64,000 nt of DNA from Formivibrio citricus (GTDB taxonomy: Bacteria > Pseudomonadota > Gammaproteobacteria > Burkholderiales > Chitinibacteraceae). Numbering within the stretch: the first letter of the stretch is position 1; every line of letters starts with the position of its first letter. The notes beneath the pieces were generated by a model. That model worked only from the letters and a program-made list of their open reading frames with translations. It was not told the DNA's origin and did no database searches. Shown piece by piece: positions 16,401 through 23,704 of the stretch. Where the stretch lies: positions 1 to 64,000 of the forward strand of contig NZ_FOVE01000015.1 in NCBI RefSeq assembly GCF_900115065.1, read 5' to 3'. A program made the translations under genes and the position numbers.

Positions 16401-16627
16401 TGATGACCTCGATTGCCTTCATCGCCGGGGTGTTTCCGCTGGTGATCAGTTCCGGCGCCGGGGCGGCCAGCCGCCATGCGCTGGGTACCGGTGTGGTTGG
16501 CGGCATGCTGGCCGCGACGGTGCTGGCGGTGTTCTTCGTCCCGGTGTTCTTCGTCGTGGTGCGGCGCCTGTTCCCGGAAAAGAACATCACGCGCACCGAA
16601 GCCGAACCTGCCGATGACCACCGCTGA
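13493..16627 (+). CDS. RND multidrug efflux permease, HAE-1 family (AcrB/MexB-like)
   Basis: A 1044-residue proton-driven inner-membrane pump with the standard 12 helices and two large periplasmic loops. It opens with the family signature MLPRFFIDRPIFAWVIAIII. Helix 4 contains the proton-relay pair in GILVDDAIVVVENVERI, and the repeat-2 block SAKNAILIIEFARE is intact. The substrate range of HAE-1 pumps is hydrophobic drugs, dyes and solvents; the exact profile cannot be read. The gene is 12 bases behind the adaptor and 18 bases ahead of the outer-membrane factor start. Confidence 0.96.
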   Translation: MLPRFFIDRPIFAWVIAIIIVLSGLMALRQLPVAQYPEVAPPALTISTSYPGASASVVEDSVTKLIEQEMNGIEHLQYMSASSDSSGNMSITLTFAPGTNLDIASVEAQNRVKRVETRLPDTVRSQGVQVVKSRSNYLMFIMLNSPEGSFNSVDLGAYANASVLDAIRRVPGVGEANVFGTDYAMRVWLKPEKLVGFNMTPAEAVAAIQAQNVLLSTGELGQQPAKPGQEIAATVVSRGRLNTPEEFGNIVLRNGGNGAMVRLRDVARIELGGNDYLVSARLNGKQAAGIGIKLSPDGNAVNTATAIRAKMQELSQFFPKGVGYEIPYDTSKFVKVSISEVLQTLAEAIVLVFLVMYLFMENFRATLIPTIVVPIALVGSLLGLYLLGYSINVLTLFAMVLAIGILVDDAIVVVENVERIMSEEGLAPREATQKAMVQITGAVIAITLVLTAVFIPMAFFSGSVGAIYRQFSVTLILSMAFSALMALTLTPALCATLLKPVKKGELHHQTGFFGWFNRFFAATTHRYGEGVTRILRKTSLVMALFGVLLVLTAGLFTKLPTSFLPSEDQGYFISVAQLPAGASRERTIKVLEQIEGYYMAQPAVDRVISIAGFSFFGRGQNNALIFVPLKDWKERKQAPVDSVVGKALGFLFSLKEAFAFATNVPPIPELGAMGGFDFRLEDRGGVGREALINARNMMLGMAGQNKALAGVRPEGQEPGPQLFLDVDRVKASQLGIGSAELNSTLQIALGSSYANDFVRNGRVLRVWAQAEPESRGTPEDILRLQVRNGKGQMVPLSEIATASWVVGAPALDRYNGFAAMKISGNPAPGHSSGEAMQAMEEMASKLPPGIGFEWSGTSFEERVSGSQAPMLFGLSILVVFLCLAALYESWSIPFAVLLVVPLGVLGSTVAMWLRFLPNDVYFKVGLIAIIGLSAKNAILIIEFARELQQQGHDLIEATIGACRLRFRPILMTSIAFIAGVFPLVISSGAGAASRHALGTGVVGGMLAATVLAVFFVPVFFVVVRRLFPEKNITRTEAEPADDHR

Positions 16628-16645
16628 GCCATGGAGAGAACAAGC

Positions 16646-18037
16646 ATGAAACAAACTATCATCGCCGCTGCGCTGGCCGTCGTGTTCCTGTCCGGCTGCA
16701 GCCTGGCGCCTACCTTCAGCCGCCCGGCAGTACCCGTTCCAGCGACCGTCGGCGCGGCCTCTGCGCCGGCCGCCGCGGATTTCCGCTTGCCCGAGTGGCG
16801 CGCTTACTTTACTGATGCCGCGGTGCAGTCCGTGATCGACAAGGCGCTCGCCAACAACCGCGACATGCGCATTGCCATTGCGCGGGTCGAAGAAGCGCGC
16901 GCGCAGTACGGCGTGCAGCGGGCCGACCGCCTGCCCAACCTGAGCGCCAACGGCACAGGTAGCGTGAGCAAAATCCCGGCCGATCTTTCGTCAACCGGCA
17001 AGGAAGTCATTTCCCGCCGCTACGACGTGAACCTCGGCCTGCTGAGTTTCGAGCTGGATTTCTGGGGCCGGGTCAAGAGCCTTTCCGATGCAGCGCGGGC
17101 GAACTACCTCGCCAGCGAGGAAGCACAACGCTCGTTCCAGTTGTCCCTGATCGCCGAAGCCGCCAATGCCTGGTACAGCGCCCGCGCGCTCGACGAGCAG
17201 GCCGCTTTCAGTCGCAAGACGGTCAAGGCGCGCGAAGAGAACCTGCGTGTGGTCAACCGTCGCGTCGAAGCCGGCACTGCCGGCCGGCTGGAGCAGTTGC
17301 AGGCAGAAGCCGCGCTCGACAGTGCGCGTGCCGATGCCGCGAGCTATGCGCGCCGTGCCGAAAACGCCCGCAATGCGCTCAACCTGACAGTCGGCGAAAC
17401 GGTGGTCTTGCCCGAAGCCAAGGGTGAGGCGCTGGCCGATCTGCCGCTGGCCCCGGCGTTACCGGAAGGCTTGCCGTCGAGCGTATTGCTCAACCGCCCG
17501 GACGTGCGCCAAGCCGAACAGACCCTGATTGCCGCCAATGCCAATATCGGCGCAGCGCGCGCGGCCTTCTTCCCGAAGATTTCCCTCGTGGGCAGCGCCG
17601 GCGTAGCCAGCAACGAGCTTGAAGGCATCTTCAGCGGCGGGCATCAAGCCTGGAGCTTCGCGCCGAGCATCTCGTTGCCGATCTTCCATGGCTGGCGCAA
17701 CAAGTCCAACCTGGATCTGGCCGAAGCGCGCAAGAACATCGCCGTGGCGCAGTACGAAAAAACCATCCAGACCGCATTCCAGGATGTCGCCAACGTGCTC
17801 GCCGACCAGAAGTGGTTGACAGAGCAATACGCTGCGCAGGAAAAACTCGCAGCCCGCCAGTCCGAACGGCTGCGCCTGGCTGATCTGCGTTACCAGACCG
17901 GGCTGGTCGGCTATCTCGACCTGCTTGATGCCCAGCGCGAGCACTATGCCGCGCAGCTTGCGTTCATCGAAGCGAAGCGGGCGCGGCTGGCTGCCGCCGC
18001 GCAGGCCTTCAAGGCTTTGGGCGGGGCAGGGCAGTAA
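16646..18037 (+). CDS. RND outer-membrane factor (OprM/NodT-family lipoprotein)
   Basis: A 463-residue outer-membrane channel subunit. The start at 16646 has GGAGAG upstream and gives a lipoprotein signal with lipobox LSGC (Cys ~19). The duplicated OEP domain is visible: NRDMRIAIARVEEARAQYGV in the first half and RPDVRQAEQTLIAANANIGA in the second, with FPKISLVGSAG. It completes the tripartite pump encoded by the preceding two genes. A strong bidirectional hairpin follows. Confidence 0.95.
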   Translation: MKQTIIAAALAVVFLSGCSLAPTFSRPAVPVPATVGAASAPAAADFRLPEWRAYFTDAAVQSVIDKALANNRDMRIAIARVEEARAQYGVQRADRLPNLSANGTGSVSKIPADLSSTGKEVISRRYDVNLGLLSFELDFWGRVKSLSDAARANYLASEEAQRSFQLSLIAEAANAWYSARALDEQAAFSRKTVKAREENLRVVNRRVEAGTAGRLEQLQAEAALDSARADAASYARRAENARNALNLTVGETVVLPEAKGEALADLPLAPALPEGLPSSVLLNRPDVRQAEQTLIAANANIGAARAAFFPKISLVGSAGVASNELEGIFSGGHQAWSFAPSISLPIFHGWRNKSNLDLAEARKNIAVAQYEKTIQTAFQDVANVLADQKWLTEQYAAQEKLAARQSERLRLADLRYQTGLVGYLDLLDAQREHYAAQLAFIEAKRARLAAAAQAFKALGGAGQ

Positions 18038-18064
18038 GTCCCTGGTTTGGGCAAGCATCCGCTG

Positions 18065-18102
18065 AAATGACAAAGGCCGGGGATCCCGGCCTTTGTCATT
18101 TC
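18065..18102. terminator. Bidirectional terminator between the RND operon and the 18117 gene
   Basis: AAATGACAAAGGCCGGG-GAT-CCCGGCCTTTGTCATTT forms a 17-bp stem that serves both converging genes. Confidence 0.85.
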
Positions 18103-18116
18103 GATCATCCTGTAAA

Positions 18117-18635
18117 TTACATGCGCGGTGTGACTTCCATGCGCACGTTTACCGGCAGTTGTTGGCCAGGGTCGTTCGGCAGAACGGTCTGGTAGGATTG
18201 CCCTTTGTATTCGTAGCGGACGTCGTAGCCAGAGAGGCGGCGCTCCAGATGGTTGCTTGTCTTGCAGCGCTCTACCGGACGGCGTGCCGGTTCTTGATAG
18301 TCATCGTTGCTGCCGGTTGTCTGTACACGGCTGCCGATGATGGCGCCTGCAATCGCTCCGCCCGCCGTTGCTACGGTTCGGCCGTTGCCCCCGCCTACCT
18401 GGTTGCCGAGCAGGCCGCCGACCACGCCGCCCACGATGGCGCCGCCGATGTTGTTGTCGCTGCCGCGGGTCTGCCGCTGCGGTACATCGCGGTATTCGGT
18501 CCAGCATTCGCGCTTGGGCGTATTCACTTCTTCGTACATCGGGGTGGAAGAGATGACGCGGGCATAATCGCTGTATTCGCGAGCGCTGGCGGCTCCGGCA
18601 ACAAGCAGCAAACCTGCGATGATCAACTTCTTCAT
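18117..18635 (-). CDS. Exported glycine-zipper 2TM protein
   Basis: A 172-residue protein with a signal peptide (MKKLIIAGLLLVAGAASA). The start at 18635 is preferred because AGGAG lies seven bases upstream. The centre holds a glycine-zipper segment, GGAIVGGVVGGLLGNQVGGG followed by AGGAIAGAIIGS, as in Rickettsia 17-kDa antigen-like and SlyB/YMGG proteins of the cell envelope. A Cys pair (WTEYRD... and VERCKT) may form a disulfide. The function is unknown; envelope integrity is a fair guess. It converges with the RND operon. Confidence 0.8.
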   Translation of the reverse strand: MKKLIIAGLLLVAGAASAREYSDYARVISSTPMYEEVNTPKRECWTEYRDVPQRQTRGSDNNIGGAIVGGVVGGLLGNQVGGGNGRTVATAGGAIAGAIIGSRVQTTGSNDDYQEPARRPVERCKTSNHLERRLSGYDVRYEYKGQSYQTVLPNDPGQQLPVNVRMEVTPRM

Positions 18636-18823
18636 GGTAAAGCTCCTTTCTGTAAGTGCGCGATAATAACGCACCAGCTCGCAGGATGGATGACGACTTT
18701 TACCTGAGCAAACCTGCTGTTACACAAATGTACATGGGTCAAGCCGGGGGCAATCTGGTATCTTCGGGAAAAGGACAAGCATGCCGCGCGCATGCCGATT
18801 TTGCGAACAGGAGTTTTGCTGAG

Positions 18824-19915
18824 ATGACACGGGTTTACAATTTTTCCGCCGGTCCGTCGGTGTTGCCGGAGTCGGTGTTGCACAAAGCCGCTGCCGAGAT
18901 GCTCGATTATCAGGGAACCGGCATGTCGGTCATGGAGATGTCGCACCGCTCCAAGCCTTACGAGGGCATCATCTACGGGGCGGAAGCCTTGCTGCGCGAG
19001 ATTCTCGGTATCTCGGACGATTACCATGTGCTGTTCCTGCAGGGCGGCGCCAGCCTGCAGTTCTACATGCTGCCGCTCAACTTCATGACCCTCAACAAGA
19101 AGGCCGATTTCACCCTGACCGGCAACTGGCCGGCGCGTGCAATCGAGCAGGCGCAAACGCTGGGGACGGTCAATATCGTCGGCTCGTCCAAGGACAAGAA
19201 CTACTGGTACCTCCCAGAAATCAAGGGTGCGGACAAGGACGCCGACTACTTCCACATCTGTTACAACAATACCACCGAAGGTACCCAGTACCACCAGTTG
19301 CCGGACGTGGGCGACGTGCCGCTGATCGGCGACATTTCGTCGGGCATCCTGTCGGAACCGCTCGACGTGAACAAGTTCGCCGTGCTGTATGCCGGCGCGC
19401 AGAAGAACCTCGGCCCGGCTGGCGTGACGCTGGCGATCATCCGCAAGGACATGATGGAGCGCATTCCGGCCAACTTGCCGACCATGCTGAGCTATCGCAC
19501 GCATGTCGAAGCCCGCTCCATGTACAACACCCCGACGTGCTACCCGATCTACGTCATGAAACTGGTGCTGGAATGGATCAAGGAAACGGGGCGCGAGAAT
19601 CTCTTCAAGCGCAATGCCGAAAAGGCCGCGCTCCTTTACGATTGCCTCGACAGCTCTGCCATGTTCTACAACCCGGTGGAAAAGTCGGTGCGCTCCCTGA
19701 TGAACGTGCCGTTCCTGCCGCGCGAAACCGACAAAACCAAGGCCGATGCCATCACGGACAAATTCGTGAAAGAGGCGGCTGCCGCCGGGTTGGTCAGTCT
19801 GGCCGGCCACCGCACCACGGGCGGCATGCGCGCCTCGATCTACAACGCCATGCCGGTCGAAGGCGTCAAGGCGCTGGTGGCGTTCATGAAGGATTTCGAA
19901 GCTAAAAACGCCTGA
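18824..19915 (+). CDS. serC: Phosphoserine aminotransferase
   Basis: A 363-residue PLP-dependent class V aminotransferase that converts 3-phosphohydroxypyruvate to phosphoserine (serine and pyridoxine synthesis). The ATG at 18824 has CAGGAG upstream and gives the usual MTRVYNFSAGPSVLPESVL. The PLP-lysine lies in LYAGAQKNLGPAGV. TTEGTQYHQLPD and the C-terminal GHRTTGGMRASIYNA are also typical. It stands between the divergent 18635 gene and argA. pdxA or serA are not nearby. Confidence 0.97.
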   Translation: MTRVYNFSAGPSVLPESVLHKAAAEMLDYQGTGMSVMEMSHRSKPYEGIIYGAEALLREILGISDDYHVLFLQGGASLQFYMLPLNFMTLNKKADFTLTGNWPARAIEQAQTLGTVNIVGSSKDKNYWYLPEIKGADKDADYFHICYNNTTEGTQYHQLPDVGDVPLIGDISSGILSEPLDVNKFAVLYAGAQKNLGPAGVTLAIIRKDMMERIPANLPTMLSYRTHVEARSMYNTPTCYPIYVMKLVLEWIKETGRENLFKRNAEKAALLYDCLDSSAMFYNPVEKSVRSLMNVPFLPRETDKTKADAITDKFVKEAAAAGLVSLAGHRTTGGMRASIYNAMPVEGVKALVAFMKDFEAKNA

Positions 19916-20082
19916 TTGTCTCTCTTCAAAATTGTCAGTACGCGAAGACGAGCCGCAGACAGTGCAAATGCACGGCAAGGCGAAGTCGACAAAGTTACTG
20001 GCGATTTTGGAGTGGAATTAATCCTGCACCCCAGCCCGCATGACGCTACAATGCGGGCTGTTTTTCATGGGGCTTTTTTGCC

Positions 20083-21399
20083 ATGCACACCGCCGATTTT
20101 GTTGAATGGTTCCGCCAAGCCTCGCCGTATATCCATGCCTTTCGCGGACGTACTTTCGTCATTGCGCTGGGTGGCGATGTGGTGCGCGACGGCAAGTTTT
20201 TCCAGTTGACCTATGACATCAACCTGCTGACAAGTCTGGGCGTACGGCTAGTCGTTGTGCATGGCGCGCGTCCGCAGATCGAAGCCCGCCTGGCCGAGAA
20301 AGGGCTGGACACGCGCTACCACCATGGCCTGCGCGTGACAGGCGCCGATGCGCTGGAATGCGTGATCCAGGCAGTGGGACAGGTGCGCGTCGAGATCGAG
20401 GCGCTGCTGTCGATGGGGATGCCCAATTCGCCGATGGCCAATGCGGACATCCGCGTTTCCGCGGGCAACTTCATCACCGCCCAGCCGATGGGGGTGCGCG
20501 AAGGCGTGGACATGATGTACACCGGCGAAGTGCGCAAGGTGGATACCACCGCCATCCGCTACCGCCTGGACGACGGCGAAATGGTGCTGCTGTCCACCAT
20601 CGGCTATTCCCCGACCGGCGAGATTTTCAACCTCCCGCTGGAAGACGTGGCGACCAGTGCCGCCATCGCGCTCAAGGCTGACAAGCTCCTGTTCCTGCTC
20701 GACCAGCCTGGCGTGGTTTCGGAAGACGGCGAGTTGCTGACCGATCTGACGGCCCTGGAAGCCGAGCAGTTGCTGGCCAAACATTCACATCCGCATGAAG
20801 ACATCAAACTCTACCTGCCGTGCGCGATCCGTTCCGTGCGCCAGGGGGTGAAGCGGGCGCATTTGATCAGTCACCATGTCGACGGTTCGCTGATGATGGA
20901 GCTGTTTACCCATGACGGGATCGGCACCATGATCTCGCACGAGTCGCTGGAAACCTTGCGCGAGGCGACCATCGACGATGTGGGCGGCATGCTGGCGCTG
21001 ATCGAGCCGCTTGAAGACGAGGGCGTGTTGGTCAAGCGCGGTCGCGAGCTGATCGAACGCGAAATCCACCGTTATTCGGTGCTGGAATATGACAGCCGCA
21101 TCATCGGTTGCGTGGCCATGCACCCGTTCCTGGAAAACAAGATGGCCGAGATGGCTTGCCTGGTGGTCGATCCTGCTTACCGGGAAGAAGACCGCGGCGA
21201 ACAACTGCTCAAGCATATCGAGCAGCAGGCGCGCAGCCTGGGTGTGCGCAAGCTCTTTGCCCTGACCACCCGCACCGCGCACTGGTTCATTGAGCACGGC
21301 TTTGCTCCGGCAACAGTGGACGATCTGCCGATCGAGCGCAAGCAGCTCTACAACTACCAGCGGCGCTCCAAGGTGTTCATCAAGCAGATTGCAGTTTGA
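20083..21399 (+). CDS. argA: N-acetylglutamate synthase (amino-acid N-acetyltransferase)
   Basis: A 438-residue two-domain ArgA, the first enzyme of arginine synthesis (acetyl-CoA + glutamate). The N-terminal amino-acid-kinase-like domain covers ~1-290 (VVHGARPQIEARLAEKG, MYTGEVRKVD) and binds the feedback inhibitor arginine. The C-terminal GNAT domain covers ~300-430 (MACLVVDPAYREEDRGEQLL, ALTTRTAHWFIEHGF). Length matches E. coli ArgA. It is followed by a strong terminator and appears monocistronic. Confidence 0.96.
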   Translation: MHTADFVEWFRQASPYIHAFRGRTFVIALGGDVVRDGKFFQLTYDINLLTSLGVRLVVVHGARPQIEARLAEKGLDTRYHHGLRVTGADALECVIQAVGQVRVEIEALLSMGMPNSPMANADIRVSAGNFITAQPMGVREGVDMMYTGEVRKVDTTAIRYRLDDGEMVLLSTIGYSPTGEIFNLPLEDVATSAAIALKADKLLFLLDQPGVVSEDGELLTDLTALEAEQLLAKHSHPHEDIKLYLPCAIRSVRQGVKRAHLISHHVDGSLMMELFTHDGIGTMISHESLETLREATIDDVGGMLALIEPLEDEGVLVKRGRELIEREIHRYSVLEYDSRIIGCVAMHPFLENKMAEMACLVVDPAYREEDRGEQLLKHIEQQARSLGVRKLFALTTRTAHWFIEHGFAPATVDDLPIERKQLYNYQRRSKVFIKQIAV

Positions 21400-21412
21400 A
21401 CGTGCATGCTCC

Positions 21413-21450
21413 AAAAAAATCGCCCGGCTTGATATCCGGGCGATTTTTTT
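21413..21450 (+). terminator. Terminator of argA
   Basis: ATCGCCCGG...CCGGGCGAT stem with A-run before and T-run after; usable from both strands and so likely shared with the convergent 21471 gene. Confidence 0.9.
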
Positions 21451-21470
21451 GGAGCGGAGATTGCGATGAA

Positions 21471-22250
21471 TTATTGAGCTTGTTGGCTTATCAATCTTTT
21501 GTAATTGGCACTTGCCTTGACTGTTTTTATGGCGGCGTTGATTTTTTTCAGTGTTTCTCCGCCAACCTCTTTGCTGCACAGAATATATCGCCGGTTTCCC
21601 GCTGGAGCATCGGCCACCTTGACGATCGATAGTTTTTCGGCAAATTCACGATTGTTGTTGATGACGTATTTTGCCTCTTCGGCGACGGCGAACATGTAGT
21701 CGATTCTGTCCCCGGCAATCATCTTGTGCATTCTTTCCGTATCGTCGCCGATATTGATTTTCTGCAATCTTGGTTTGTATCTGGCGATGCTTCCATCAAG
21801 CCAGCTTCCGTAGACATGGCCGTCGATGACGCCCAGCCTGAGTTCGCTCTCCAAGATCTGCCGTACGGTTGGATTCTCCGGCAAGAGGGTCTTTTTTTCG
21901 GACTGGATGATGATCCGGAATGGCTGATCCTGATAGATGAAATCGTCCGAATAGGCATACAGGGTTTCCCTTTCCGTTGTTTTCAAGGCGCCAATCGTGC
22001 AGGCGTATTCCCGTTCCTTGAGCGATTCCAGCAATCGCCTCACCGGAACTTCAACGTATTTGTGCCTGATCTTGGCTTGGTCAAATATCATTCTTGATAT
22101 GTCAATCAAGATGCCGGCTTCCTTGCCGCTGTTGTTTCCGAAAAACGGCATTCTTTCGTAGTGGTATATCGTGAGCTCCGGGAGGGGCTCAGCGGAAAAA
22201 GTTGCATTTGACAGTGCCATCAGCACGAATGCCAATGAGTGGATTCTCAT
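21471..22250 (-). CDS. Periplasmic solute-binding protein, SBP_bac_3-like, orphan
   Basis: A 259-residue exported protein of the family 3 solute-binding fold. It has a signal peptide of ~20 residues, then YHYERMPFFG and GILIDISRMIFDQA, and a second lobe with LRLGVIDGHVYGS. No permease or ATPase gene is adjacent, so it may be a stand-alone sensor or partner of a distant system. The pocket Arg/Asp residues that bind amino acids are not clearly conserved. Its codon use is A/T-richer than that of its neighbours. Confidence 0.75.
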   Translation of the reverse strand: MRIHSLAFVLMALSNATFSAEPLPELTIYHYERMPFFGNNSGKEAGILIDISRMIFDQAKIRHKYVEVPVRRLLESLKEREYACTIGALKTTERETLYAYSDDFIYQDQPFRIIIQSEKKTLLPENPTVRQILESELRLGVIDGHVYGSWLDGSIARYKPRLQKINIGDDTERMHKMIAGDRIDYMFAVAEEAKYVINNNREFAEKLSIVKVADAPAGNRRYILCSKEVGGETLKKINAAIKTVKASANYKRLISQQAQ

Positions 22251-22486
22251 TTCTTTTTCCGGCGAAAAAATAAAACGGCGTTATAGAAATCGCGGGTTTG
22301 TGTCCGTGCTTATTAACTACTATAGACCGTTGAGCGACTGCCAAGTTCTGCAAATATTGCAAGCACAGCCGCAACGCAATCCGTGCAGCTACAGATGATG
22401 TCGAATCCTGGAAGCTGTATCGTCTGCCATCCATGAGACATCGCCCGGTCTGTGCCGGGCGATGTTGTTTGCTACGGGCATTGCAA
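22251..22486. other. Gap between the solute-binding protein and lplT
   Basis: About 240 bases without a gene. A hairpin, ACATCGCCCGG / CCGGGCGATGT (22437-22466), may end the leftward lplT-aas transcript, but it has no clear T-run. Confidence 0.4.
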
Positions 22487-23704
22487 TCAGGCCAAGCGGG
22501 GTCGCAGCACAAACAAGCCCACCATCGACACCAGCAGCAGGCCGCCGAATCCCGCTACCATCTGTCCCGGTGTCAAGAGGGTGTTGGCACCGCCGTACAG
22601 GCTCGCGAGCAGGAACATGATCAGGTTCTCGGCGAAATTCTGTACCGCGATGGCGTGGCCCGCGCCGACAGAATGATGGCCGCGCTCCTGCAGGATGGCA
22701 TTGAGCGGCACGACAAAGAAGCCGCCCGCTGCACCCATCACCACCAGCAATCCGGCGGCAATCCACAGATTGGTTACGCCCGCGAGCAACAGAACCGGTA
22801 GCCCCAGCAGCAGTCCACCGCCGAGCGCACGTCCGACCGTGTCGAGCGAAACCCATTTGGCCGCCAGTGCGGCGCCGACCACGATGCCGATGGAAACCGC
22901 GCCCATGAGGTTGCCCGGCGTCTGGGCATCGGTGTATCCGAGTGCAAACGGCACCCAGGCGAACAGCAAGAGGCGCAGCGTGGCGCCGCTACCCCAGAAC
23001 AGGCTGGTGCCGATCAGCGACAGGCGCGCCCACGGTTCGCGGAACAGCGTGGCGAGCGCCTTGATGAAGTCATTCAGCAGGATGCCGGGGTTGAAGTGAT
23101 CCAGCGGGTGTTCTGCCGGCAGCCTGGGGATCAGCAGGGTCAAGCCGGCAGCGATGGCATAACTCACGGTGATTGCAACCAGCGCGCCGGAAAGCGAGTG
23201 GTCGGCTAGCCACGCTCCGGCCAGCACCCCGGTAAGAATGGCGACGATGGTCGAGGCTTCCATCAGGCCGTTGGCCTTGACCAGCATTTGCGCACCGAAC
23301 AGTTGGGTGAGAATGCCGTACTTGGCGGGGGAATAGATCGCGGCGCCCACGCCGGCCAGCGCATAGGCGGCCAGTACCATCCAGGCCGAAGCGCCGTTTT
23401 GCAGCGCGCAGCCAGCGATGACGAGCCCCGCGACGACCTTGACCGCATTGGCGATCAGCATCACGCGCCCTTTGGGCTGGCTGTCGGCAAACGGGCCGAC
23501 CAGTGCGGCAAAGAGTACGAAGGGCAGTACGAAGCCGGCCTGCAGCCAGGGAACCATGTGGTCGGTTCCGGTCAGGGTTTTGACGAGTTGGATGGAGGCG
23601 ATCAGCAGGGCATTGTCGGCAAACGCGGAGAGGAATTGCGCTGCGAGCACGGCCTGCATCGTCGGGGTGAGCAGCCGGGTTTCGGTTGTGGTTGAGGCGC
23701 TCAT
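22487..23704 (-). CDS. lplT: Lysophospholipid transporter, MFS
   Basis: A 405-residue major-facilitator protein (12 helices) that flips lysophosphatidylethanolamine into the cytoplasm for re-acylation. The start at 23704 (MSASTTTETRLLTPTM) is chosen because it overlaps the aas stop by ATGA. Signature segments are LSAFADNALLIASIQLVK and YSPAKYGILTQLFGAQ. Its pairing with aas is the classical arrangement, and the four-base overlap implies translational coupling. A weak hairpin follows the stop. Confidence 0.93.
   Translation of the reverse strand: MSASTTTETRLLTPTMQAVLAAQFLSAFADNALLIASIQLVKTLTGTDHMVPWLQAGFVLPFVLFAALVGPFADSQPKGRVMLIANAVKVVAGLVIAGCALQNGASAWMVLAAYALAGVGAAIYSPAKYGILTQLFGAQMLVKANGLMEASTIVAILTGVLAGAWLADHSLSGALVAITVSYAIAAGLTLLIPRLPAEHPLDHFNPGILLNDFIKALATLFREPWARLSLIGTSLFWGSGATLRLLLFAWVPFALGYTDAQTPGNLMGAVSIGIVVGAALAAKWVSLDTVGRALGGGLLLGLPVLLLAGVTNLWIAAGLLVVMGAAGGFFVVPLNAILQERGHHSVGAGHAIAVQNFAENLIMFLLASLYGGANTLLTPGQMVAGFGGLLLVSMVGLFVLRPRLA

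Noticed and set aside
12530-16654. A 1374-residue open frame on the minus strand opposite the RND adaptor and permease genes
   Set aside because: It is antisense to well-identified genes, is rich in His, Arg and Gln as expected for the complement of GC-rich codons, and has no ribosome site or family match.
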